Positions 48,385-57,306 of a DNA stretch of 64,000 nt are shown here, in pieces. Position 1 is the stretch's first letter, and each line of letters opens with the position of its first letter. A model generated the notes under the pieces. It was not told the origin of the DNA, made no database searches, and saw only the letters and a program-made list of their open reading frames with translations. The position numbers and the translations under genes are program-made. Origin of the DNA: Psychrobacter vallis (GTDB lineage: Bacteria > Pseudomonadota > Gammaproteobacteria > Pseudomonadales > Moraxellaceae); NCBI RefSeq assembly GCF_904846715.1, contig NZ_CAJHBU010000007.1, positions 87,072 to 151,071 of the forward strand, given 5' to 3'.

Positions 48385-48474
48385 TATAGTCAATTTACTA
48401 TAAAATACATACAGTGCTGCCAGAATAATATTTTCGTAGCATCGAGCTGCTCAGGCACAGCACATACTATTTTA
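48385..48474 (-). repeat. Palindromic repeat family, copy D (partial)
   Basis: A/T-rich end ATAGTCAATTTACTATAAAA followed by a core TACAGTGCTGCCAG and GTAGCATCGAGCTGCTCAGG, then loss of the far end. Orientation is opposite to copies B, C and F. Lies upstream of the patatin gene. Confidence 0.65.
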
Positions 48475-48537
48475 GCCGTGCGTTATAATAGTTGTATCCT
48501 TTTTTTCTGCATTTAGCAATCGTATAAGGTCTTTTCT

Positions 48538-49557
48538 ATGTCTGCTACTGCCCATTCATATCAACATCGATACCGTCAGTATTTATTGTTGACGCGTATG
48601 AGTCTCCTGACTGCATTTGGTCTAGTCATCAGTGCTTGTAGCACGGTAACGCCAACGATTCAAGCGTCCAAAACGCCTGTCGTCGAATCACCTAGTGTGG
48701 CGTTGGTATTGGGTGGCGGCGGTGCGAAAGGCTTTGCTCATGTGGGCGTGATTAAAGCATTAGAAGAGAACGGTATTACGCCCACACTCGTCGTTGGCAC
48801 TAGCGTTGGTAGTTTGGTTGGCAGCTTATACGCCAGCGGCTACACACCAACGCAGCTTGAGCGCTTGGCACTGACAACCACCGACAGCGAATTGACCGAC
48901 TTTGTATTATCCAACCAAGGATTTATTGAAGGCATCAAACTCAAAAACTTCATTAATACTAAAGTAGGCGGTAAAGCCATAGAAGACTTCCCTATCAGCT
49001 TTGCCGCGGTCGCCGCCGAAAAACACAGCTTAAAAAAATCAGTCTTTACCACTGGCGATGCTGGACTGGCCGTCCAAGCATCCTGTAGCGTGCCAAATAT
49101 TTTTATCGCCCCGCGTATCCCTGAAACAGTCGGCAAAAAATATATCGATGGCGGTGTGGTGAGTTTAGTCGCCGTTGATAGTGCGCGTGATTTGGGCGCT
49201 GATATTGTCATTGCTGTCGATGTAACCGCCAATAATATCAACGGCAGTACGCCTACTACAAATAAAATGCCCACTCTAAACTCATTGAGCAGTTTTTGGG
49301 GATTTCTAGAAAACAATATTATCGCTCAGCAAAGTACTAATAAAAGTACCAATAAAAGTAGTAACAGTCGCAGCTCAGCCATGCGCCAAGAGCGGGATCG
49401 TGCTGATATCGTCATTACGCCCAATGTGGGTCATATCAGCTCAATGGATACCAGTCAGCGCCGCACTCTTATTACTGCGGGCGCGCAAGCCACAACCCCA
49501 CAAATTGAGGCTATCAAACAGTTGATTAAACAAAAATCTCAAAGCAAATATAGTTAG
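48538..49557 (+). CDS. Patatin-like phospholipase lipoprotein
   Basis: Patatin-family lipid acyl hydrolase of 339 residues. The oxyanion loop is GGGGAKGFAHVG at 59-70, the nucleophile motif GTSVG has Ser89, and the catalytic Asp lies in DGG at 205-207. An N-terminal signal with lipobox ISAC (Cys34) suggests a lipoprotein, so it probably acts at the outer membrane. The final Ser/Asn-rich part has a short STNKSTNKSSN repeat. The last two codons and stop fall inside a palindromic repeat (copy E). Lies between copies D and E. Confidence 0.92.
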   Translation: MSATAHSYQHRYRQYLLLTRMSLLTAFGLVISACSTVTPTIQASKTPVVESPSVALVLGGGGAKGFAHVGVIKALEENGITPTLVVGTSVGSLVGSLYASGYTPTQLERLALTTTDSELTDFVLSNQGFIEGIKLKNFINTKVGGKAIEDFPISFAAVAAEKHSLKKSVFTTGDAGLAVQASCSVPNIFIAPRIPETVGKKYIDGGVVSLVAVDSARDLGADIVIAVDVTANNINGSTPTTNKMPTLNSLSSFWGFLENNIIAQQSTNKSTNKSSNSRSSAMRQERDRADIVITPNVGHISSMDTSQRRTLITAGAQATTPQIEAIKQLIKQKSQSKYS

Positions 49558-49694
49558 TTCAATATAAAAACGATACAGAGGGACTGGTATAAATTTTTCG
49601 CAGCATCTGTCGGCGTAGGCACAGCAAGCAAGGAAAATTTGTGCCAGTTCCTCGTTATAATGCCCGGTATCAGTTTTATTTAGTATCGGCTATA
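49549..49694 (-). repeat. Palindromic repeat family, copy E
   Basis: About 146 bp. The left end ATATAGTTAGTTCAATATAAAA contains the stop codon of the patatin gene; the right end is TTTTATTTAGTATCGGCTAT. The core GCACAGCAAGCAAGGAAAAT is inverted relative to copy C. Confidence 0.82.
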
Positions 49695-49754
49695 TGCCAC
49701 ACTCTGATTGATTTATTCGTAAACAAGGCATGTAAAAACCGCCAAAACTTAACG

Positions 49755-49793
49755 AAAAAAAGCACCACAGTCATGAACTGTAGTGCTTTTTTT
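49755..49793. terminator. Bidirectional terminator, patatin gene and exported protein
   Basis: A-run, AGCACCACAGT arm, TCATGA-like loop, ACTGTAGTGCT arm with one mismatch, T-run. Convergent flanks. Confidence 0.88.
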
Positions 49794-49840
49794 GCTTAAA
49801 TAAAGAGCGATTGAGCAAAACATCACATCAAACGCATGAC

Positions 49841-50437
49841 TTATTTAACGCGCGCGCGATATTTGACCACGACGGTGTCATTGAGACCAAGACCTTCAAG
49901 ATCCCAACGCACCGCTTTATAGTACTTTAATGGGATTTCTTGCAATTGATTATCAATTTTTCCACGTAACGGCATACGAGCAAACGTATTGCCATCCGCA
50001 CTGCCATATGGCAGGTCAGGCGATACTGCTTTTAATAATTCTACTTGCTCAGGGATACTCATCGTCACCGTCATTTTACGGACTCTATCGGCATTGGTAT
50101 TGGTAAAATATCCTTGATACTCTAAAACATTACCAGCTTGCAAACGAGTATTGGCATTGACAGGAACCAAAACTTCTTGTCCATTGGCATCGGTACTAAT
50201 CAGTGATGCTGTAATTTTACTATTAACGGCTTGCGCATTGGAGTTGGTGCTTTGATTATTGCTTGTCTGCACAGCAACTGAACCATCCACTGCTTGCTCT
50301 GGCGTTGGCAACATCGCTGAAGCTTGCGTTACTACCATAGCACCAATGAGCGTACCAGCAACGACGTGAAATAAGCGATGCCCGCTCCAAGCACTAAATG
50401 GACTAGCAAATTGGTTATTTATTTTCATGGTATTCAT
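49841..50437 (-). CDS. Exported protein with DUF11-like repeat
   Basis: A 198-residue protein with a signal peptide (VVAGTLIGAMVVTQASA, likely cut before MLPTPEQ). The mature part reads LQAGNVLEYQGYFTNTNADRVRKMTVTMSIPEQVELL, which resembles the DUF11/conserved-repeat beta-sandwich of bacterial surface proteins. It may be periplasmic or surface-exposed. A start three codons later is possible. Alone on its strand with copy F of the repeat just upstream. Confidence 0.72.
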   Translation of the reverse strand: MNTMKINNQFASPFSAWSGHRLFHVVAGTLIGAMVVTQASAMLPTPEQAVDGSVAVQTSNNQSTNSNAQAVNSKITASLISTDANGQEVLVPVNANTRLQAGNVLEYQGYFTNTNADRVRKMTVTMSIPEQVELLKAVSPDLPYGSADGNTFARMPLRGKIDNQLQEIPLKYYKAVRWDLEGLGLNDTVVVKYRARVK

Positions 50438-50829
50438 TATCCCTAGTTAATATATCGGTAAAACGCAGCTGGTAAAGCAATATAGTCGATTCTAAATAAA
50501 ACAGATACATTATATTCCAACGCTGAACGGGTATAAATTTTTCTGGCTTGCTGTGCCTTTGCAGGCTCGATGCTACGAAAAACTCATTCCAGTCCCGCTG
50601 TATCTTTTTTATATTGACCTGACGATAGCGTTTAGCATAACAAAAAGTGTTTGTGCGTACACTAACCCCGTGTAGAGGTTGTGTATATCGCAAATAAGCT
50701 TTAAAGATTGATTAACACTACTGAAATAAAAGATAGCTCATAACGGCGTTTTTTGCTATGGTAAATCTTTAGCGATAGGCATTTTTTTGCTACGCCCCTT
50801 TTTTTATTCTAACGACTACTGCCCTTATT
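50438..50829. promoter_or_regulatory. Divergent gap upstream of argA
   Basis: A 392-bp region mostly filled by palindromic repeat copy F (50481-50618). The remaining 210 bp before argA is AT-rich with no operator or ARG box I can recognise. Confidence 0.4.
50481..50618 (+). repeat. Palindromic repeat family, copy F
   Basis: About 138 bp, left end TATAGTCGATTCTAAATAAA identical to copy C for nearly the whole end. Core CTGGCTTGCTGTGCCTTTGC and CTCGATGCTACGAAAAACTC. The right end TATCTTTTTTATATTGA is shorter than in copy C. Confidence 0.82.
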
Positions 50830-52152
50830 ATGACTACTAGCGCTATGCCACAAATTAACCCTGAATACGTCCATTGGTTCCGTAACTCTGCTCCGTACAT
50901 CAACACTCATCGCGGCAAAACTTTCGTGATTATGTTTGGTGGTGAGGCGGTCAATCACCCTAATTTTAGTACGCTTATTCACGATTTTGCCTTACTACAC
51001 AGTTTGGGTATCAAACTCGTATTGGTGCATGGGGCACGACCGCAAATTGAGAAAAATCTCAAAGATACGGGTATCGCCTCTCCCCTACATCAAGACATTC
51101 GCATTACCCCAAGGGTCGCCATGCCTTCCATTTTGCAAGCAGTTGGGGCAATTCGCTTGCAGATTGAAGCACAGCTATCGATGGGACTGGCCAACTCACC
51201 TATGTATGGCTCGCGCATCGATGCCATCTCAGGCAATTTTGTCACCGCTCGTCCTTATGGTATTCGTGATGGTGTCGATTACCAAATGACTGGAGAAGTG
51301 CGCTCTATCGACGTGGAAGCCATTAAAAATAATCTCTTACACGACCATATCGTAGTTTTGGGTTCAATGGGTTATTCAGCGACTGGCGAAGTTTTTAATT
51401 TGCTAGCAGAAGATGTAGCACTTAGCGCAGCCGTGGCACTTGGGGCTGATAAGCTTATATTTTTGGGTGAAGAAACTGGTATCAATCACGATGACCGTCT
51501 GCTACGCGAAATGATTCCCAACGAAGTCGATCGGTTTTTGCGTGATCGTGATTTGAATTGTGAGATCAATTACTTTTTGAGCTGTGCCAGTAATGCGTGT
51601 CGTCAGGGCGTTCATCGCACCCATATTATTTCCTATGCCAAAGATGGTGCACTACTAGAAGAACTATTTACCCGTGATGGTTCTGGCACTCTTATTAGCC
51701 ACGACCCTTACGAAGAGATTCGCCGTGCTGACATTGATGATGTGGTCGGACTGATTGAGCTATTGTCGCCTTTAGAAGAACAAGGTATTTTGGTCAGCCG
51801 CTCACGCGAGCGCTTGGAGCAAGAGATTGAACACTATAGCGTCATCGAGCGCGATGGCATGATTTTAGGCTGTGCTGCTCTTTATCCTCTAGATGCCGAT
51901 TCAGCGGAAGTTGCTTGCGTTGCAGTACATCCTGAGTATCGTAGCGGTAGTCGCGGTGCTGACTTGCTGGCATTTTTGGAGCAACAAGCACGCAGTCACG
52001 GTCTGCATAAATTGTTTGTCTTAACGACGCGGACGGCACATTGGTTCGTCGAGCAAGGCTTTGCCGAAGTTGATGCCAGCGCCTTACCTGAACCTCGTCA
52101 AGAAAAGTATCACAATGGTCGTAACTCCAAAGTCTTCCAAAAAAATCTATAA
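50830..52152 (+). CDS. argA: ArgA, N-acetylglutamate synthase
   Basis: First step of arginine biosynthesis: acetyl-CoA plus glutamate to N-acetylglutamate. Two domains are visible: an amino acid kinase-like domain at about 25-290 (GKTFVIMFGGEAV, KLVLVHGARPQIE, GVHRTHIISY) and a C-terminal GNAT domain (GCAALYPLDADSAEVACVAVHPEYRSGSRGADLL). At 440 residues it matches E. coli ArgA (443). Arginine feedback is normally through the kinase-like domain. Followed by repeat copy G and a terminator. Confidence 0.96.
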   Translation: MTTSAMPQINPEYVHWFRNSAPYINTHRGKTFVIMFGGEAVNHPNFSTLIHDFALLHSLGIKLVLVHGARPQIEKNLKDTGIASPLHQDIRITPRVAMPSILQAVGAIRLQIEAQLSMGLANSPMYGSRIDAISGNFVTARPYGIRDGVDYQMTGEVRSIDVEAIKNNLLHDHIVVLGSMGYSATGEVFNLLAEDVALSAAVALGADKLIFLGEETGINHDDRLLREMIPNEVDRFLRDRDLNCEINYFLSCASNACRQGVHRTHIISYAKDGALLEELFTRDGSGTLISHDPYEEIRRADIDDVVGLIELLSPLEEQGILVSRSRERLEQEIEHYSVIERDGMILGCAALYPLDADSAEVACVAVHPEYRSGSRGADLLAFLEQQARSHGLHKLFVLTTRTAHWFVEQGFAEVDASALPEPRQEKYHNGRNSKVFQKNL

Positions 52153-52194
52153 TTAATAGCCGAATTGGCAGCGCTTTTGCGGCTCTAACAGTCA

Positions 52195-52333
52195 TATAGT
52201 TGAAATACTTTAAAGTCACTACAGTGCTGCTAGTGTCAATTTTTTGCAGCATCGAGCTGCGAAGGCACAGCAAGCAAGAAAAATTTGCACCAGCAGCACG
52301 TATTGTATCGATATTACTTTTCACCAACTATAC
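52195..52333 (-). repeat. Palindromic repeat family, copy G
   Basis: About 139 bp after argA. Left end ATATAGTTGAAATACTTTAA, right end ATTACTTTTCACCAACTATA. Core GCACAGCAAGCAAGAAAAAT is in the same orientation as copy E. Confidence 0.8.
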
Positions 52334-52354
52334 AATATAAAAACGCCTATCCGT

Positions 52355-52390
52355 AAAAAAGCCTTCATAACAATTATGAAGGCTTTTTTT
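52355..52390. terminator. Bidirectional terminator between argA and the FKBP gene
   Basis: Perfect arms AAAAAAGCCTTCATAA and TTATGAAGGCTTTTTT with a 3-nt loop. Serves both convergent genes. Confidence 0.92.
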
Positions 52391-52415
52391 ATGCTCTATA
52401 AATGCTAATAATGCA

Positions 52416-53147
52416 TTATTTTACTTTTAGCAGTTCAACGGTAAAGATCAAGGTGCTGTTAGGCTCGATACCTGCGTTACCCGCTTCGCCATAAGCGATG
52501 TCTGATGGGATATAGAATTCGTATTTTCCGCCCACTTTCATCAACTGTAAACCTTCAGTCCAGCCAGCGATGACTTGATTCAATGGGAACTCGATTGGCT
52601 CACCGCGCTCATAAGAGCTATCAAATACCGTACCATCGATCAATTTGCCTTCGTAGTTTACTTCAACTACGTCAGTCGCTTTTGGTGATTTACCAGTACC
52701 TGCAGTAATGACTTTGTACTGTAAGCCAGAAGCTGTGGTTTTTACGCCCTCTTTTTTAGCATTTTCTGCTAAGTATGCAGCGCCTTTGGTTTTATTTTCT
52801 CCCGCTTTGGTTTCCATATCTTTGGCAAACTGCTCTTCTTGCTCTTTTTGATATGTCATCAATACTTCTTGCATTTGCTCTTGGGTCAATGCGGACTCTT
52901 TACCTTCGTAGCCATCACGAAAGCCCTGCTCAAATGTATCAAGATTCAAGTCTTGCACGGCTTCTTTATTGCCTTCTGCCATCATAAAGCCCAAGCTGTA
53001 ACCCACCTTTTCAGTGGCTGGGCTTTGCTCAGTGATAGAAACGCTTTTTGCCGCTGTTTCTTGATTGCCGTTGTTGGTACTGCAACCAGTAATTAACAAC
53101 ATCGCACTCGCAAGTGCACTAACACTTAAAGTAGTGATTTTTTTCAT
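52416..53147 (-). CDS. FKBP-type peptidyl-prolyl isomerase lipoprotein (FkpA/Mip type)
   Basis: Cis-trans prolyl isomerase and chaperone of 243 residues. Lipobox LITGC with Cys22 indicates a lipoprotein in the cell envelope. An N-terminal dimerisation region (about 40-125; YSLGFMMAEGNKEA and long charged helices) precedes the FKBP domain at about 135-243 (VEVNYEGKLIDGTVFDSSYERGEPIEF and VGGKYEFYIPSDIAYGEAG). This two-domain layout is that of FkpA and Mip. Confidence 0.94.
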   Translation of the reverse strand: MKKITTLSVSALASAMLLITGCSTNNGNQETAAKSVSITEQSPATEKVGYSLGFMMAEGNKEAVQDLNLDTFEQGFRDGYEGKESALTQEQMQEVLMTYQKEQEEQFAKDMETKAGENKTKGAAYLAENAKKEGVKTTASGLQYKVITAGTGKSPKATDVVEVNYEGKLIDGTVFDSSYERGEPIEFPLNQVIAGWTEGLQLMKVGGKYEFYIPSDIAYGEAGNAGIEPNSTLIFTVELLKVK

Positions 53148-53637
53148 AAAGTACTCTCAAATGGTAAGAATAGTGGCGAGATGTCACATGCTTCTATCAT
53201 AACAAATCTTAGTTTTAGGAGCCATGTTTGGGATGAAATTATCGGGCGAATGTACAGTCTATGTTACTATTTCCCGCCGTGATAACAAGTTATCACACAA
53301 ATACAGTATCACGTTAAGCTTTCTGTCTTTAAATCCATCAATACATCAGATAAGCTGAATTAGTTAAGGTGATAAGTAACCGAGTGTAAGTTTTTATCGT
53401 TGATATAGATATGTTGTTGTTGAATCAACAGATTGCGAAGCAGTTGATTCCGGTCAAAAAGACACTTTTGATAAGACTATATGTGATAAGACTCTATGCT
53501 CACAATTATCATGTTGCCGTATAACTCAATTAAAAAATACTATTTATCAAAACCATCTATATATTGATTTCGCTTAATAATAATCAGATTCATAATATTT
53601 TTTAGCGGCTTTTATATGATGATTAAAGGAGGATAAG
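53148..53637. promoter_or_regulatory. Gap before the CmpX-like channel gene
   Basis: A 490-bp non-coding stretch. It holds an 18-bp palindrome at 53279-53296 (separate entry), several GTGATAAG-like half sites further on (about 53370 and 53483), and an 8-bp inverted repeat GAATCAAC/GTTGATTC at 53422-53450. AAAGGAGGA precedes the channel ATG by 5 nt. No RNA gene recognised. Confidence 0.45.
53279..53296. promoter_or_regulatory. Operator-like palindrome
   Basis: Perfect 18-bp palindrome GTGATAACAAGTTATCAC except the 2-bp centre. It lies 132 bp from the FKBP start and 342 bp from the channel start, so either gene could be its target. Confidence 0.5.
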
Positions 53638-55350
53638 ATGAATCCAACGTATACATCGTTCAATGGTTATCTTGGTGGACCTATTGGTTCTATTATTGGC
53701 GCTATTTTGATTTTTATCATTGGTTGGCTGGTGGCACTTGGCATTGCCGCATTGGTACGCGGCGTATTGGCTAAAGTTAACCTAAACCAACGCATGAATT
53801 CTTCGACTGGCAAAACGTATGATCTTGAGGGTATTATCTCTAAGGTTGTTTTTTGGTTTATCTTTGTCATCGCGATTTCTGGGGCGCTTAGCCAATTGAA
53901 CTTGAACTCTATTTCGGCACCATTTGCGAATATGGTCAACCAAGTATTGGCGTTTATTCCTAATCTTATCGGTGCGATCGCTGTTGGTATTATTGGTTGG
54001 GTGTTGGCTACTGTTGTGCGTACCGCCATCAATGCCGCATTGGCTAAAACATCAATGGATGAGCGCTTAAGCGATAAAGCTGGCGTCAAACCTATGAGCA
54101 GCACGATTGCTGATATGGTTTACTGGTTTATCTTATTGGTTGTATTGACCATGGTACTTGGTCAGTTAGAGCTTAATGGCTTGTTTGCGCCATTAACCAA
54201 TATGGTCGATAAAATCTTTAGCTTTATTCCTAACATCCTCATTGCAGGTGTGGTCTTCGTAGTCGGTTATATCATTGCCAAAGTCGTACGCGGCATTGTA
54301 ACCAACCTTGTCTCTACCTTTAATGTACAAGAACTGGCGTCAAAAGCAGGCTTGAGTGAACAGAACAGCCTACCAAATATTGCTGGTTCATTGGCATTTT
54401 TGGTGGTTATCATTCCAACCATTATTGCTGCGTTAAATGCCCTAAAAATTGATGTTATTGCTCGTCCTGCGACCAACATGCTGAACAAAATCATGGAAGC
54501 ATTGCCGAACATTTTTATGGCAGTGGCTATCCTAGTAGTGACCTTTTATGTGGTACGTATGGTTGCTAACATCATCAAAGGCTTAATTGAAAACACTCAA
54601 ATCAATCAACTGCCTGCCAAAGTTGGCTTGCAAGAAACCATGGGCACTCAGAAGATTTCTGACCTCGTTGGTTATGCGATTATCTTTTTTGCCATGTTGT
54701 TTGCCTCGATTGCTGCCGCTGATCTATTAGGCTTTGGCGCTATCTCAGCTATCATCACTATGTTCATCGCTTTCGGTGCCAATATCATCCTAGGCGCGAT
54801 CATTCTGTTTATTGGTTTTTGGCTTGCCAATATCATTGCAGGTGTCGTTGAGCGTTCTGAGCAAGGCTCACAATTCCTAGCAAACATCGTACGCGTATTA
54901 ATCATGGGCTTAGTACTTGCCATGGGTCTAAAAGCGATGGGCATTGCTGACTCTATCGTAAACCTAGCATTTGGTCTAACGCTAGGTGCTGTCGCGGTAG
55001 CCTTTGCCTTATCATTCGGTCTTGGTGGTCAAGAAGCAGCCGCACGCTTCTTACGCAAAATGCAGGATAAAATGGACAGAGAACGCACTGAAGCGAAGGC
55101 AAAATCAGCACTTCAGCCTAGCACATCAACCCAAGAAAAAGTGGCTGATTCAGTTCGTGATAATACACCAAAAAGTACGCCTTCAGCTGCTAGTACGTCT
55201 ACCACTAATTTACGTACCGATGTGATTGACACGCCTCATGTTGATACTAATGACATTCATAATAGTGATGTTAGTGACAACAATATCATCGATAACGATC
55301 ACTTGTTGCCTGGTAACGGTCTTGACGACGACTTCAACAATAAGTATTGA
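53638..55350 (+). CDS. CmpX-like mechanosensitive-type channel with TM-helix repeats
   Basis: A 570-residue membrane protein with several copies of a conserved TM-helix repeat (GGPIGSIIGAILIFIIGWLVA; FIPNLIGAIAVGIIGWVLA; FIPNILIAGVVFVVGYIIA; ALPNIFMAVAILVVTFYVV), each followed by a cytoplasmic KxGL or KAGV stretch. The pattern is that of CmpX-like proteins in the wider MscS class. About eleven hydrophobic segments. LTLGAVAVAFALSFGLGGQEAA marks the end of the membrane part; the tail of about 90 residues is polar and low-complexity. Role may be envelope tension response. Confidence 0.88.
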   Translation: MNPTYTSFNGYLGGPIGSIIGAILIFIIGWLVALGIAALVRGVLAKVNLNQRMNSSTGKTYDLEGIISKVVFWFIFVIAISGALSQLNLNSISAPFANMVNQVLAFIPNLIGAIAVGIIGWVLATVVRTAINAALAKTSMDERLSDKAGVKPMSSTIADMVYWFILLVVLTMVLGQLELNGLFAPLTNMVDKIFSFIPNILIAGVVFVVGYIIAKVVRGIVTNLVSTFNVQELASKAGLSEQNSLPNIAGSLAFLVVIIPTIIAALNALKIDVIARPATNMLNKIMEALPNIFMAVAILVVTFYVVRMVANIIKGLIENTQINQLPAKVGLQETMGTQKISDLVGYAIIFFAMLFASIAAADLLGFGAISAIITMFIAFGANIILGAIILFIGFWLANIIAGVVERSEQGSQFLANIVRVLIMGLVLAMGLKAMGIADSIVNLAFGLTLGAVAVAFALSFGLGGQEAAARFLRKMQDKMDRERTEAKAKSALQPSTSTQEKVADSVRDNTPKSTPSAASTSTTNLRTDVIDTPHVDTNDIHNSDVSDNNIIDNDHLLPGNGLDDDFNNKY

Positions 55351-55373
55351 TGTATCATTTTTTACTTTTGAAT

Positions 55374-55403
55374 AAAAAAAAGACAGCTTAGGCTGTCTTT
55401 TTT
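55374..55403. terminator. Bidirectional terminator between the channel gene and the orphan gene
   Basis: AAAAGACAGC, loop TTAG, GCTGTCTTTT with A- and T-runs. Convergent flanks. Confidence 0.92.
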
Positions 55404-55411
55404 GTGTCTGC

Positions 55412-56749
55412 TTATTTATCCAACTGTTGGGCAGCCTGCTGTTTAAGGCGCTGTAGTTGCTTGGTTAGTTGACGCTCGCGTTGGGTCATGGCATCAATGG
55501 GTTGAATCCACAAATCGATATCGATAAAAGTATCGTCAGTCTCAGTGATAAAATCGATACCAAGTACAATGACATGATGAAGTTCGGCTATCGGTAGACG
55601 GGTGGCAACATCTTGTGCAATTTTTTCCAGATTCGGCTTGATGACTTGTTTACCATGCTTTCCTTTCCCATCTTGCCCATAAAATATCAAGACATAGTGT
55701 CGCCCTAAGCTCTCATAGGAATGCTGATGCACCACATAACCCTCTTGCTGTAACTTATGCCCTTGCTTAGGATGTCGATAGAGAGTACGAATCAATTCAT
55801 GACGCGAAAACAAAGATTCGTCCAATAATTGCTGCTGCCAATAAGCCAGCTCTACTTCCTGCACTTTGTCATGACTGCCTGTTCGCTTCTCCTCGAACAC
55901 TTCTATCATCTGTGAGCAAAGCTGCGACCATAGTGTTGATGATTGCTGCATGTGCTGATGATACATATGCGCCGTCGTGCTTTGATGCCTGTAAGCGAGC
56001 GTCATAGCGACCAGTGCTGGATTGGGTTGATCTTGAATTTTGTATTTTATCAGGGCATTGTCTATCACGATGGCAGGTGCCAATAGCGAGGTACTATACA
56101 AAAACTGCGTGGCGAGCGCTTCTTCTGATACAAGACTTGGTCGCTGCTTGATGGCTGAATCGTGTAATTGCTCTAAACGGTGCGCTAAAAATCGCCATAG
56201 CGCGCAGGGTGTCTGTAGCATTGCCAATAGCAAATGCCAATCGTGCCAGCTAAATACCTGCAGTTGTCCCGTGCTATCATTCATATCTACAATTAAATCC
56301 TCCTCAAAATAGCGAACACCGAAATCATGTTTTAGACGGTTTGGAGGGTTATTGTGCTGGTCATGGTCATGAAATTGATTGCTACTGTTAGGGCGTTCAG
56401 TGAATTGGATATCGACAACCAAAACGTTATAGCCAATCGCTTCGCTCTCTTTATTTTTAGATAAGGACGTTTTTTGCCATACCAGCGCCGACTTTAATGC
56501 TGCCATGCGTACTGACTCAATATCAGCTGGCTTGCTATTAGTTGGTAAATGTAGTGTTAGCGCAAATAGCGATAGCTCACCTAAGGATAATTGATAATCG
56601 TATCGTCGAGCATTATAGTGAGCGCCATACTTATCTTCAATTACTTGCATATTGGTTAAAGTAATTACTACAGCATCTGACTGCAAATAGCAGGTCAACG
56701 CGTTAGCAAGACAGCTCCTGTCAGCTATTGTCGTCGTTGGATGAGACAC
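55412..56749 (-). CDS. Unrecognised protein, 445 residues
   Basis: I do not recognise this protein. It is soluble, without signal or membrane segments, rich in Gln and His. Some landmarks: an N-terminal beta-rich part, a Trp-rich FSWHDWHLLLAMLQTPCALWRFLAHRL near 165-190, a helical middle with a tight Gln/His stretch, a C-terminal HYVLIFYGQDGKGKHGKQVIKPNLEKIAQ with a Lys/Gly-rich segment and a final coiled-coil tail (REROLTKQL-like charged helix). No Walker or nuclease motif is obvious. Transcribed alone and full length by its terminator position. Confidence 0.7.
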   Translation of the reverse strand: MSHPTTTIADRSCLANALTCYLQSDAVVITLTNMQVIEDKYGAHYNARRYDYQLSLGELSLFALTLHLPTNSKPADIESVRMAALKSALVWQKTSLSKNKESEAIGYNVLVVDIQFTERPNSSNQFHDHDQHNNPPNRLKHDFGVRYFEEDLIVDMNDSTGQLQVFSWHDWHLLLAMLQTPCALWRFLAHRLEQLHDSAIKQRPSLVSEEALATQFLYSTSLLAPAIVIDNALIKYKIQDQPNPALVAMTLAYRHQSTTAHMYHQHMQQSSTLWSQLCSQMIEVFEEKRTGSHDKVQEVELAYWQQQLLDESLFSRHELIRTLYRHPKQGHKLQQEGYVVHQHSYESLGRHYVLIFYGQDGKGKHGKQVIKPNLEKIAQDVATRLPIAELHHVIVLGIDFITETDDTFIDIDLWIQPIDAMTQRERQLTKQLQRLKQQAAQQLDK

Positions 56750-57306
56750 AGTTTTGACCCTTTATTGTTGAATGCACATATCATATGATGGTGCATGGTT
56801 ACTGACAGGCCTAACACCATTGCTAGCGCATGGCGGCTCTTTTGTAGCAACGAAAATTGAGCTACATAAGCACTATTAGACACAGTCGCTTTCATCGCAA
56901 TGAATTGTTATGATGATATAAAGGCACCTCAGCTTGTGTGCAGCTTTACAAATTATAGACTGCGCGCCATGACCTTTCTCAGATACATTGACCAAACTCA
57001 TTGAATAGTGTCTGTATATAATTCACAAATAGGCACTGCTGATCGCTAAAACGGTTCCAGACAAGGCGCAAGTCGATGATAATGTTAATACCTTAGCAAG
57101 ACTTGCAACACAGTATGGGGCAGTTTTAGCATCAGCCCCAATGATAAAACAGGGGACAGGACTCTTTTTTGCCGCTTCATTGCTAAAAATAGATGTATAG
57201 AATGACTATACTTACTATTTTTATCTTCGAATCGTCTAAAAAATAGTCTCTGTCAGTGCCATGGTCGAATTCTATACAGCCCCTAACCATTCTATAATAA
57301 CAAGGA
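56750..57306. other. 557-bp gap without recognised gene
   Basis: No credible ORF or RNA gene. It holds an inverted repeat GCAAGTC/GACTTGC (57068-57106) inside the sequence around CGATGATAATGTTAATACC; the rest is AT-rich. It provides the upstream region of the SDR gene. Confidence 0.35.

Noticed and set aside
48385..49694. Composite transposon made of repeat copies D and E around the patatin gene
   Set aside because: Copy D is partial, no transposase is present, and the same repeats occur singly elsewhere, so independent insertion is simpler.
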